A stretch of 64,000 nucleotides of DNA, taken from assembly GCA_944385125.1 (NCBI GenBank), contig CALWVZ010000001.1, positions 1 to 64,000 of the forward strand. Direction: 5' to 3'. Source of the DNA: an uncultured Oscillospiraceae bacterium. Its GTDB lineage: Bacteria; Bacillota; Clostridia; Oscillospirales; Oscillospiraceae. How positions within the stretch are numbered: the stretch's first letter is position 1; every line of letters begins with the position of its first letter. Positions 50,379-58,205 of the stretch are shown here, in pieces. A program made the position numbers and the translations under genes. The notes below the pieces were generated by a model. The model was given only the letters and a program-made list of their open reading frames with translations, was not told the DNA's origin and made no database searches.

Positions 50379-52322
50379 ATGCGTCCAGAGACCGTGGAGC
50401 AATACGCCAAAGCCCTCAAGGCCGGCCAGAAATACTACCGGGCGGCAGTAGCCCGGGGCGGTTATCCCTATCTGCCGGTGCTGGATGAGTTCCTGAATGA
50501 AAACAGCATTGCCGCCCGGATGGACCTGGGGGTCATAAGCATACCCATGGAGCTGGTGGCCGGCACCAAGAGCGCCGGGCGCACCACCGCCCTGGCGGGC
50601 AACTTCATGCCCCTGCTGCCGGCGGACAGTGAGTTCGCCTGTAAATGGATGCTGCTGTGCGACGCCCATCTCAGCGACACGGGGATTACCGACCCCATAT
50701 ACTGCTTTGAGTATATGGGCCGTTTTTACGTACAGGAGGGCAACAAGCGTCTGAGCGTCATGAAGAGCTACGGCGCGGCGCTCATCTCCGCCCACGTGGT
50801 GCGCCTGGTCCCGGAATACAGCGATGAGCCGGCGGTGCAGCTGTACTATGAGTTCATGCAATTTTACGCCCTCTCCGGGCTCTACGGCATAGGCTTCCAC
50901 CACCGGGGCTGGTACGCCCGGCTCCAGGCCGCCCTGGGCATGGACGAGGACCAGGTCTGGTCCGAGCAGGACCGGCGCAGTTTTTCCGCCGGCTACGTGC
51001 GTTTTGCCCAGGCCTTTGAGAAAGTCAACCTGGAAAAGCTGGATATCACCCCGGCAGAGGCCATGCTCATTTGGCTGGAGACTTTCAGCTTCGGTGAGAT
51101 AAAGGAGCTGCCCCTGCCGGAGCTGATAAAAAAACTCCACAGCATCTGGCCGGACATAAAGGTCAAGACCCAGGAGGCCATAGCCGTCAGCACCGAGCCC
51201 CTGGCCGAGGACCGGGGATTGCTGGCAAAGCTGCTCAGCGTGGCCCACAGCGAACATCTGGACCTGGCCTTCATCTATGGCTTTGACCCCAAGCACAGCG
51301 CCTGGACCCGCTCCCACGACCACGGCAGGAAATATCTCGAGGAAAAGCTGGGCAAAAAGCTGAGTATAAAGCTGTATAACGCCTTTGACAAGGACTACTA
51401 CGACGCTATGAAAAGGGCGGTGGATGACGGGGCGAAGCTCATCTTTGCCACCACCCCCCTTATGATAGACGACTGCCGGCGGATAGCGGCGGAGCACCCG
51501 GAGGTAAAGGTGCTCAACTGCGCCCTCTCCCTGCCCTATGCCGGGGTGCGCATGTACTACAGCCGCATATATGAGGGCAAGTTTATCACCGGGGCCGTGG
51601 CCGGGGCCATGGCCAAGGAGGACATTATAGGCTATGTCTCCAACTACCCCATCATTGGCGAGCCGGCCAGTATAAACGCCTTCGCCCTGGGAGTAAAGCT
51701 CACAAATCCCCGGGCCAGGGTAAAGCTGCGCTGGTCCTGTGCGGAGCCCCGGCCGGTGCGGGACCTCATCGACAGCGGGGTCACCGTCATCTCCAACCGG
51801 GACGCCACCAATTCCAGCAACCCCCACTGGGCCCTGGAGTGGGGCACCTACCGTCTCCAGGAGGACGGCTCCCTGCTGCCTCTGGCGGTTCCCTGCTGGA
51901 ACTGGGGCAAGCTCTACGAGCAGATAGTCCTCAGCATCTTCAACGGCAGCTGGGCAAACGTCCCGGCCAGCAAGGCCATCAATTATTGGTGGGGCATGAA
52001 AAGCGGAGTCATAGACGTGCAGCTCAGCGATACCCTCCCCGACGGGGTGCGCAGCCTGGCGGAGATACTTAAACAGGGTATAGCGGACGGCTCCGTGGAG
52101 CCCTTCTATACCAGGATCGTGGACCAGGAGGGACAGGAACGGAACGACGGCAGCCGGCCCCTGAGCCCCGAAGAGATAATGACCATGGATTGGCTCTGCG
52201 ACAATGTGGAGGGCAGCATCCCCTCCTTCGACCAGATATTCCCCCGCTCCAGAGATACGGTGCGTCTGCTGGGTATATACCGGGACAGCATACCGCCTGA
52301 GAAAGAAGAGAAGCAGCTATGA
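50379..52322 (+). CDS. Cytoplasmic ParB-like/BMP-domain fusion protein
   Basis: Protein of 647 residues without a signal peptide or lipobox. Residues 1-130 include a ParB/Srx-type motif (FYVQEGNKRLSVMKSYGA, at about 117-134), followed by a helical region to about 280. The rest is a BMP/Med-type periplasmic-binding fold (HLDLAFIYGFDPKHSAWTRSHDHGRKYLEE; GAVAGAMAKEDIIGYVSNYPIIG) of the class that binds nucleosides when exported. Here it is presumably an internal sensor. ATG at 50379 is 6 bases after AGGAGG; ATG at 50376 is too close. Overlaps the next gene by ATGA. Confidence 0.82.
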   Translation: MRPETVEQYAKALKAGQKYYRAAVARGGYPYLPVLDEFLNENSIAARMDLGVISIPMELVAGTKSAGRTTALAGNFMPLLPADSEFACKWMLLCDAHLSDTGITDPIYCFEYMGRFYVQEGNKRLSVMKSYGAALISAHVVRLVPEYSDEPAVQLYYEFMQFYALSGLYGIGFHHRGWYARLQAALGMDEDQVWSEQDRRSFSAGYVRFAQAFEKVNLEKLDITPAEAMLIWLETFSFGEIKELPLPELIKKLHSIWPDIKVKTQEAIAVSTEPLAEDRGLLAKLLSVAHSEHLDLAFIYGFDPKHSAWTRSHDHGRKYLEEKLGKKLSIKLYNAFDKDYYDAMKRAVDDGAKLIFATTPLMIDDCRRIAAEHPEVKVLNCALSLPYAGVRMYYSRIYEGKFITGAVAGAMAKEDIIGYVSNYPIIGEPASINAFALGVKLTNPRARVKLRWSCAEPRPVRDLIDSGVTVISNRDATNSSNPHWALEWGTYRLQEDGSLLPLAVPCWNWGKLYEQIVLSIFNGSWANVPASKAINYWWGMKSGVIDVQLSDTLPDGVRSLAEILKQGIADGSVEPFYTRIVDQEGQERNDGSRPLSPEEIMTMDWLCDNVEGSIPSFDQIFPRSRDTVRLLGIYRDSIPPEKEEKQL

Positions 52323-52969
52323 AAATACTCCTCATCTCCGATGAAGAGGACAAGTTCCTCTGGGATTACTACCGGCCAGGCAATCTCAAGGGCATAGATA
52401 TGATACTCTCCGCCGGGGATCTGAAGGCGGATTACCTCAGCTTTCTTGTCACCATGGCCAACCGCCCCCTGCTCTATGTCCGGGGCAACCACGACCTGAG
52501 TTATGACCGCCGCCCTCCCGAGGGCTGCCAGTGCATAGACGACAAGCTGATCACCGTGGGCGGACTGCGCATCCTGGGCCTGGGGGGCAGCATGCTCTAT
52601 AACGGCGGCCCCCACCAGTACACCGAGCGGCAGATGGAGCGGCGGATAAACCGGCTCTTTTTGAAGCTGAGACGCTGCGGCGGGGTGGACATAGTGCTGA
52701 CCCATGCCCCGGCAAGAGGCTACGGAGACCAGGAAAACCTCAGCCACCGGGGCTTTGAGGCCTTCCTCTCCCTGATGGACAAGTACCGCCCCCGCTACCT
52801 GGTCCACGGCCACGTCCACAAGCGTTACGGGGCCATGCAGCCCAGAGTCCTCCACTACAAGGACACCACCATCATAAATGCCTGCGGGAAGTTCGTCCTG
52901 GATACGGACGCTCCCCCCGTGCCCTCCCCCCTTCCGGGGAAAGAGCCCGGCCCCACACCCGGCAAATAA
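52319..52969 (+). CDS. Calcineurin-like metallophosphoesterase
   Basis: Small phosphoesterase of 216 residues. Metal motifs: SDEEDKF in place of the usual DxH, AGDLKADYL, VRGNHDL, LTHAPARGYGD and HGHVHKRYG. The first His of the DxH motif appears to be missing. It ends in a Pro-rich tail. Translationally coupled to the BMP fusion, so it may act on the same nucleotide-type signal. Confidence 0.85.
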   Translation: MKILLISDEEDKFLWDYYRPGNLKGIDMILSAGDLKADYLSFLVTMANRPLLYVRGNHDLSYDRRPPEGCQCIDDKLITVGGLRILGLGGSMLYNGGPHQYTERQMERRINRLFLKLRRCGGVDIVLTHAPARGYGDQENLSHRGFEAFLSLMDKYRPRYLVHGHVHKRYGAMQPRVLHYKDTTIINACGKFVLDTDAPPVPSPLPGKEPGPTPGK

Positions 52970-53002
52970 GAAAGGCACAGCCTAGGCTGCGCCTTTCTTA
53001 TT
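52965..53002. terminator. Bidirectional terminator
   Basis: AATAAGAAAGGC and its complement with an inner AGCC/GGCT pairing, between convergent genes. Confidence 0.88.
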
Positions 53003-54059
53003 CGCTTTTAAGGGGGACGGCCCAATGCTGCATTATATTCTCCAGTCCCTTGTCATACTCCAGAATGACCCGCCAGCTATGCTCCTGGCTGGGCAGAGTT
53101 CCCGCCGGGAAATGCAGCTCCACAAAGTCTGAATAGAAAACCAGGTTCTCAGGCTCAAAGGCCTGTTCCATCTCCTGCCTCAACTGCTCATCCCGTATAT
53201 CCGCTAAGTCCAGCAACCTCTCGGCCAGCTCCTCCCGAGGGCAGGAAAACAGCTCACTGTTGTCCACATAGTCTCCGGTGCTCTTGTCAAAGGCGGCACA
53301 GGTACACAGCTCATAGATATAGTTACCGTCTATAGGCAGAGTGACGGCGGTGAGAAAATAGATAAGCCTTGGGCTGGAGGCGCTGGGAGATATTTCCTGG
53401 CCCAGAGAATACTCCACAAAGCCCTCTCCCTCCGTTTCCTGCCAGGCCCTGTAGGCTCTCTCCAGCTGGGCCCGTTCATCATACAGCAGGCCCCGGCTCT
53501 GATAATACTCAAGGATCTTCTCTTGAGCCTCTATTTCCAGGCCGTGGAAATTCTCTGTCCCGCCCACGGAGACATTCTCCGGCCCTATGGGGTTTTTGAC
53601 CTTCAGCAGCGGTGTTCCGTCAGGCAGGGTATAGACCTTGCAGTTATAGTACTGCCATATATTTGCAGCCGTCTCCCGGTCAAGGCTCACCGTCTCCGGG
53701 CTGAGAATGCCGCATATTTCCAGGTGCTCAGCCGGGTAAATTCTCGTCTTTTCCCCATTTTCGGCTTTCACGGTTCTGCCTGCCCTGTTATATTCCGCCC
53801 ACACCGCCGTGTCTGTCAGTTCGCCTTCTCTGAAGCGGTCTTCATCCAGTCCCTCAATAAAGGAGAAAATATGGGTGCCCTCCGTCAGCTCCAGAGCGAT
53901 CTGTTCACCCTTCTCCGTCTCCACGGTAAAGCTGACCAATCCCTCGCCATCCCGGACATCCATGGCAACGACCCTGCCGGTGGCCTCCCCTGTCCCTCCG
54001 CAGGCGGTCAGCAGGCAGGCACACAAAGTCAGCAGAAATGTACAGATTTTTCTCATCAT
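52998..54059 (-). CDS. Lipoprotein with C-terminal DUF3298/RsiV-like region
   Basis: Exported protein of 353 residues: signal peptide ending LLTACGG, a beta-rich N-terminal domain (GRVVAMDVRDGEGLVSFTVETEKGEQIALEL), then a C-terminal part (DLADIRDEQLRQEMEQAFEPENLVFYSDFVELHFPAGTL) resembling the DUF3298 module of RsiV-type proteins, though the match is weak. Function unknown. MMRK leaves two adjacent start codons. Confidence 0.75.
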   Translation of the reverse strand: MMRKICTFLLTLCACLLTACGGTGEATGRVVAMDVRDGEGLVSFTVETEKGEQIALELTEGTHIFSFIEGLDEDRFREGELTDTAVWAEYNRAGRTVKAENGEKTRIYPAEHLEICGILSPETVSLDRETAANIWQYYNCKVYTLPDGTPLLKVKNPIGPENVSVGGTENFHGLEIEAQEKILEYYQSRGLLYDERAQLERAYRAWQETEGEGFVEYSLGQEISPSASSPRLIYFLTAVTLPIDGNYIYELCTCAAFDKSTGDYVDNSELFSCPREELAERLLDLADIRDEQLRQEMEQAFEPENLVFYSDFVELHFPAGTLPSQEHSWRVILEYDKGLENIMQHWAVPLKSE

Positions 54060-54103
54060 AGAACCGGAAGCATCTCCTTTTCTGTTCCCCTTTTACAGCA
54101 CAC

Positions 54104-54145
54104 AAAACCAAAGGGCATCCGGCAAAAGTCGGATGCCCCGGTTTT
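54104..54145 (-). terminator. Terminator of the dehydratase operon
   Basis: GGGCATCC/GGATGCCC stem extended by AAAACC/GGTTTT, downstream of the small membrane protein gene. A further hairpin, TTCGGGC/GCCCGAA, lies at about 54156-54173. Confidence 0.75.
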
Positions 54146-54179
54146 CTTTCCAGGATTTCGGGCTTGAGGCCCGAAGATA

Positions 54180-54362
54180 TCATATCCTTCTGTCCCTCAC
54201 CTGGGAGTCGTAATGCTTGTTCAGCAATGGGCGCACCACATAGTAGATTATCTTGTTTTCCGCATTGGTCATATAAATCGTAAAGGTGACCAGGAAAGTG
54301 ACGAGGCCTACCACAGCCAGCTTGCCCAGGAGCTTCAGGACGAATTTCATAACTTTTTTCAT
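54180..54362 (-). CDS. Small single-helix membrane protein
   Basis: Protein of 60 residues: basic N-terminus (MKKVMKFVLKLLGK), one helix (LAVVGLVTFLVTFTIYM) and a basic tail. It has no known family, lies 17 bases after the dehydratase gene and probably shares its transcript. Confidence 0.65.
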   Translation of the reverse strand: MKKVMKFVLKLLGKLAVVGLVTFLVTFTIYMTNAENKIIYYVVRPLLNKHYDSQVRDRRI

Positions 54363-54379
54363 TTACCTTCCCGCCTTTC

Positions 54380-55987
54380 TCAGTAAGCCGCAGAGTCGTC
54401 GAACTCCACGATGGTGGGGTCCAGAGGCTGCTCATTCAGCACCACGGACATGTAGTTGTTGACGCACTTCCTCATATCCTGGCGGGAGACGGTGCGGCTG
54501 TCTTCCAGGTCATGCTCGATGAAGATGAAGTGGAAGCCCAGATCCCTGGCCTGCTCCTCCAGCAGGGCGTGGACGCCGTTCATGCCCTTGCAGGCCACGT
54601 TGTCGTTGCACAGCACCATGTCGCAGTTGAAGTTCTTGGCCCACTCCCACACGGCGTTCACGTTGTCCCAGCCGCCCACGGCGTGGTGGCGCATGACGCC
54701 CTTTTCCGAGAACAGGGCCAGGTCCTTTATGGCCTGCTCCGGGTCGGTGGTGCTTATCATGTTGTGGCCCATGGTGGAGTCCATGTTCAGCACGATATTG
54801 ATGCCCCAGCAGTTCTGTATCCAGGTGGGGAAGTCGGTATAGTACACGGCGGAGGGGCCCCACAGGAAGGCCCGGTGGCGGGTCTTGCCGGCAAAGGGCC
54901 GGTACTTCTCCTCATAGGCCTTGCGCATGAGGGCGATGACCTTCCGGTCGGTCTTGGTGAAGTAGTCCTCCTGGCCGTTGACGGAGGCCCAGGAGTAGAG
55001 GCGGTACAAGGTCTCGGCTATGCCCACCAGGGCGGAATAAGGAGTCTTGAAGTAGTCCCACTTCTCCAGCTCAATGGTGTTCTGCTCGTTCATATGCTTT
55101 GCCCGCTCAAAGAGGGCGTTCCAGTCGTACTTCACGCCGTACTCCTTTTCGATGAAGGCTATGGCGTTTTTCAGTTCCTGGGTGGAGTAGGGGTGGGCGC
55201 CGGGCTCGTTGTGTATCATGGCCATGGTCACCGGCTGGTAGGGCAGATTTACCCGGCGGCGCTGGAACATGGAAGTGGCCTCAGAGGCGTTGCAGGGCAT
55301 GTTGGTGGACAGAAAGCCCTTGCCGAAGATGGGGAAGGCGTCGTCTATGGTGACGCCGGTCTCGGCGGCACAGCGGGAACACACGTCCGCAGGCAGGCCG
55401 TAGGACTCCGCCACGTCGATATAATAAGGCTCGATGTGCTGGTCTATGTCGCAGATGATGAACTCCGGCAGAGTCTGGAGGGGAATGGGTATCAGATCCT
55501 TGAAGCCCGCCATGAACAGGGGGGGCAGCACCTCGTCCATAGGCACCATCCTGTCGGTGAGGGGTCCGCCGCCGAAGCGCCGGTCATTGGCCAGCACCAG
55601 GGCGATCTTCTTGGTGAGGCTCTGGACTATGGCGTGCATATTCATGTGGGCTATGCGCAGCTCATATCCCCGGTAGCCCTCAAAGAGCCGGTCAATGAAC
55701 ATGAAGGTGCCCAGATAGGAGCCCATCCAGCGGTATTCCCAGAAGCCCTTCAGGCAGGCCATGGGGGCCGAGCCCACCATCATGCCCATGCTCATAAGGT
55801 TTTTCAGCCACTGGCTGTAGTCATAAAAGGTGTCCTTTACGCCTCTCCACTCTCTGTATTTGGCCACGCCGGTCTTGTCATAGTAGCGGGAGCGCAGACC
55901 GCCCACTCCGTGCTCCGACTGCCACAGCGGGTCAAAGCGTTCCAGCTTCTTGTCAACGGCTTTTATCAGTTTATCGGTGAGTTTCAT
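54380..55987 (-). CDS. 2-hydroxyacyl-CoA dehydratase-family protein, large subunit
   Basis: Protein of 535 residues in the HgdA/HgdB/FldBC superfamily (COG1775), which removes water from 2-hydroxyacyl-CoA by a ketyl radical mechanism. Candidate cluster cysteines are in SRCAAETG, NMPCNASEA, QNCWG and MVLCNDNVACKG. Longer than typical subunits (about 400-480). Start at 55987 is one base beyond the companion's stop codon. No activator ATPase (HgdC/FldI type) is in the window. Confidence 0.85.
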   Translation of the reverse strand: MKLTDKLIKAVDKKLERFDPLWQSEHGVGGLRSRYYDKTGVAKYREWRGVKDTFYDYSQWLKNLMSMGMMVGSAPMACLKGFWEYRWMGSYLGTFMFIDRLFEGYRGYELRIAHMNMHAIVQSLTKKIALVLANDRRFGGGPLTDRMVPMDEVLPPLFMAGFKDLIPIPLQTLPEFIICDIDQHIEPYYIDVAESYGLPADVCSRCAAETGVTIDDAFPIFGKGFLSTNMPCNASEATSMFQRRRVNLPYQPVTMAMIHNEPGAHPYSTQELKNAIAFIEKEYGVKYDWNALFERAKHMNEQNTIELEKWDYFKTPYSALVGIAETLYRLYSWASVNGQEDYFTKTDRKVIALMRKAYEEKYRPFAGKTRHRAFLWGPSAVYYTDFPTWIQNCWGINIVLNMDSTMGHNMISTTDPEQAIKDLALFSEKGVMRHHAVGGWDNVNAVWEWAKNFNCDMVLCNDNVACKGMNGVHALLEEQARDLGFHFIFIEHDLEDSRTVSRQDMRKCVNNYMSVVLNEQPLDPTIVEFDDSAAY

Positions 55988-55988
55988 A

Positions 55989-57176
55989 TCACTTACCTCC
56001 CTGAATACTCTTGATTTCCAGAGATTCTATAAAGGCCTGGAAGCGGGTGCGCAGCTGACCTGCGGCGCCCAGGGCGTACTCCTTTTCTATGGTGCAGCAG
56101 GGGATGTGCAGCTCGTTGGTGAAGATGTGGTTTGCCAGCACCTTCTCATAGCTCCAGAACTCGCAGAACTTCATGTTCTCGTAGATGACGCCGTCGGCCT
56201 TGAAGTCCTTTACCAGGCGCAGCACCTCACTGTGGCGCTGGTCTATCTTGTCTCCGTCCATGAATCTGGCGCACTGGTTCCAGTGGAGGTAGTGGCGGCA
56301 GATGGCGTCGAAGGGGCCCTCCCCCGGGAGTATCTCTATCTGTTCCCGGCTGGGGAAGCTGCCGAAGCAGTAGCGGTCGGCCACCACCATGGCCCCGCAG
56401 CTCTCTATCAGCTTGGTGAAGTCAGGGTCGTCTATCTCCGAGCCCACCAGGGCCACCCTGGCCCGGAAGGGGAACTTGGGCTCCGGCTCCCTGGTCTTCA
56501 GTTCCTCCAGGGTCTCCTCCAGGTAGGGCTTTATGAGATAGTGGGGGCAGACCTGGCTCACCAGCTGGATGACGTGGAACTCGTAGCCGGTGATGGGCGG
56601 ATTGTCCAGCTTGCGCATGTCCCCCATCTGGGTGATAAGGCTGGATATCTCGTTGTGGTCCTCGATGGCCTTGAGCATAGCCTCATCGGACACGTCCACC
56701 CCCAGCTCGTCCCTCAGTTTGTCCACCACCTTCAGCTTCAGCTGGGCCTTGTAGTAGTTCAGGTTGTTCTCGTCTCCCTTCATGGGAGGGTCGATGATGG
56801 TGGAAAAGAACTTCTCGTTCTTCACCGGGTGGATGAGCACGAAGTGCTCTTCCATGCGCTCCATGGCGGCGCAGCCCTCGGCTCCGAAGAGGGCCTCCAG
56901 ATAGTTGTAGCCCCCCTCGATGGCCCGCTCCAGAATGGAGCGCACATAGGGGCAGTTCCTGGTGGTCATGTAATAACTGGCGATATCGGTGGAAACGCAG
57001 CGGGGAGCTCTCAGGCGGCTGGAAAAACACCCGGGCAGGTTCAAAAGGGTCTCAGGTATGTAGTAGCAGTTATAGCCCAGGGCATGCTTGCCCTCAGCCA
57101 CTGCCTTGGTGACCAGCTCGTTGTGCGCCTCCTGAAGCAGATTCTCAAAATAAATAAGATGCTTTAGGTCTTTCAA
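55989..57176 (-). CDS. 2-hydroxyacyl-CoA dehydratase-family protein, small subunit
   Basis: Protein of 395 residues in the same superfamily: GYNCYYIPETLLNLPGCFSSRLRAPRC near the start and later NPPITGYEFHVIQLVSQVCPHYL, with several conserved Cys. First gene of the operon. The start is TTG at 57176, 8 bases after GAGAGG. The substrate could be an amino-acid-derived 2-hydroxyacyl-CoA, as in Glu, Phe or Leu fermentation. The benzoyl-CoA reductase branch of COG1775 is the alternative. Confidence 0.83.
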   Translation of the reverse strand: MKDLKHLIYFENLLQEAHNELVTKAVAEGKHALGYNCYYIPETLLNLPGCFSSRLRAPRCVSTDIASYYMTTRNCPYVRSILERAIEGGYNYLEALFGAEGCAAMERMEEHFVLIHPVKNEKFFSTIIDPPMKGDENNLNYYKAQLKLKVVDKLRDELGVDVSDEAMLKAIEDHNEISSLITQMGDMRKLDNPPITGYEFHVIQLVSQVCPHYLIKPYLEETLEELKTREPEPKFPFRARVALVGSEIDDPDFTKLIESCGAMVVADRYCFGSFPSREQIEILPGEGPFDAICRHYLHWNQCARFMDGDKIDQRHSEVLRLVKDFKADGVIYENMKFCEFWSYEKVLANHIFTNELHIPCCTIEKEYALGAAGQLRTRFQAFIESLEIKSIQGGK

Positions 57177-57209
57177 GCGTTACACCTCTCTTGTTATTCT
57201 AGTTTCCGT

Positions 57210-57297
57210 GTGCAAATTGCACAGAGCGCAGTTTGCATCTTGATAAAATGTTAGCACATTATTCCCGCTGCGTCAAGGAACTATCGACCAAATGGTC
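57210..57297 (-). promoter_or_regulatory. Dehydratase operon promoter flanked by two palindromes
   Basis: TTGACG (57276-57271), 17 bp, TAACAT (57253-57248), minus strand. Palindrome GACCAAATGGTC (57286-57297), a TetR-like operator shape, lies just upstream of the -35. Palindrome GTGCAAATTGCAC (57210-57222) lies in the early transcript. The 269-base gap contains no gene. Confidence 0.6.
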
Positions 57298-57445
57298 AAA
57301 AAAGCTGCCTCTGTATCTGTTTTGTAAATTTTGTTGAATATTACCCTGCAATTCTTCTTGCACCTTTTACATAAACATGATAAGCTAATGATGTATAATT
57401 ACAGTGCATAGCTATTCTGCGAAAAAATAAAGGAGCGTGATCATC

Positions 57446-57859
57446 ATGGTCAGTTTAATCATGGGGCTGAAAGGGTCAGGGAAAACCAAGAAGCTGGTGG
57501 ACATGGTCCGCCAGGCAGTCAACGAGTGTACCGGCGACGTGGTCTGCATTGAGAAAGAGCGCAAGCTCACCTATGATATTCCCTATCAGGCCCGGCTTAT
57601 AGATGCCGGCAATTACGACATCGGCAGTTATGAGTTCCTTAAGGGGCTTATCTGCGGCATTCACGCCGGCAATTACGACATTACTCATTTCTTTATCGAC
57701 AACTTCTACAAGATGGTGGGAGACAAGTCTACCGAGGCTCTGTGCGCCTTCATCTCCTGGCTGGACAAGTTCGCCGCCAGCGAGAACATAGACTTTGTCA
57801 TCAGCATCTCCACCGACCCGGAGACCGTGCCGGAAGAGCTGAAAAAATACATCATCTGA
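57446..57859 (+). CDS. Small P-loop ATPase-like protein
   Basis: Protein of 137 residues with Walker A at the very start (MGLKGSGKTKK) and HFFIDNFYK as a possible Walker B. AGNYDI occurs twice, 21 residues apart. It resembles a minimal AAA/thymidine-kinase-like core, but no family is certain. ATG at 57446 is 10 bases after AGGAG; GTG at 57437 is too close. Confidence 0.75.
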   Translation: MVSLIMGLKGSGKTKKLVDMVRQAVNECTGDVVCIEKERKLTYDIPYQARLIDAGNYDIGSYEFLKGLICGIHAGNYDITHFFIDNFYKMVGDKSTEALCAFISWLDKFAASENIDFVISISTDPETVPEELKKYII

Positions 57860-57878
57860 TTTAATATACAAGCTATAA

Positions 57879-57925
57879 AAGAGCCGCAGAGGCAGCCTGT
57901 GGATAAGGCTGCCTCTGCGGCTCTT
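57879..57925. terminator. Bidirectional terminator
   Basis: A perfect 19 bp stem beginning AAGAGCCGCAGAGG, 9-base loop, between convergent genes. Confidence 0.9.
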
Positions 57926-57938
57926 CATTATTATATTC

Positions 57939-58181
57939 TCATTCCAGCTCCCTGTACATGGCCGGGGCGTCGGCCTTGGACACCGTCTCGCTCACCTGAG
58001 TGACCTCCACCTTCAGGCAGCGCTGGCCGAAGCTTATCTCTATAATGTCTCCCACCTTCACCTGATAGCTGGCCTTTACCTGCCGGCCGTTGACGCTGAC
58101 CCGCTCCCCGTCGCAGGCCTCGTTGGCCACACTGCGGCGCTTTATAAGCCGGGATACCTTCAGATATTTGTCAAGTCTCAT
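57939..58181 (-). CDS. rqcP: RNA-binding S4 domain protein RqcP
   Basis: Protein of 80 residues: MRLDKYLKVSRLIKRRSVANEACDGERVSVNGRQVKASYQVKVGD is the S4 signature of RqcP (YabO), which works with RqcH to add C-terminal Ala tails to stalled peptides on 50S subunits. GGGAGG precedes the ATG at 58181. In Bacillus it lies in the spoVB-mazG-yabO cluster; here hup and spoVB are nearby and an oxidase gene intervenes. Confidence 0.9.
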   Translation of the reverse strand: MRLDKYLKVSRLIKRRSVANEACDGERVSVNGRQVKASYQVKVGDIIEISFGQRCLKVEVTQVSETVSKADAPAMYRELE

Positions 58182-58205
58182 ATTTGTCCTCCCTGCCTGC
58201 ACTTT

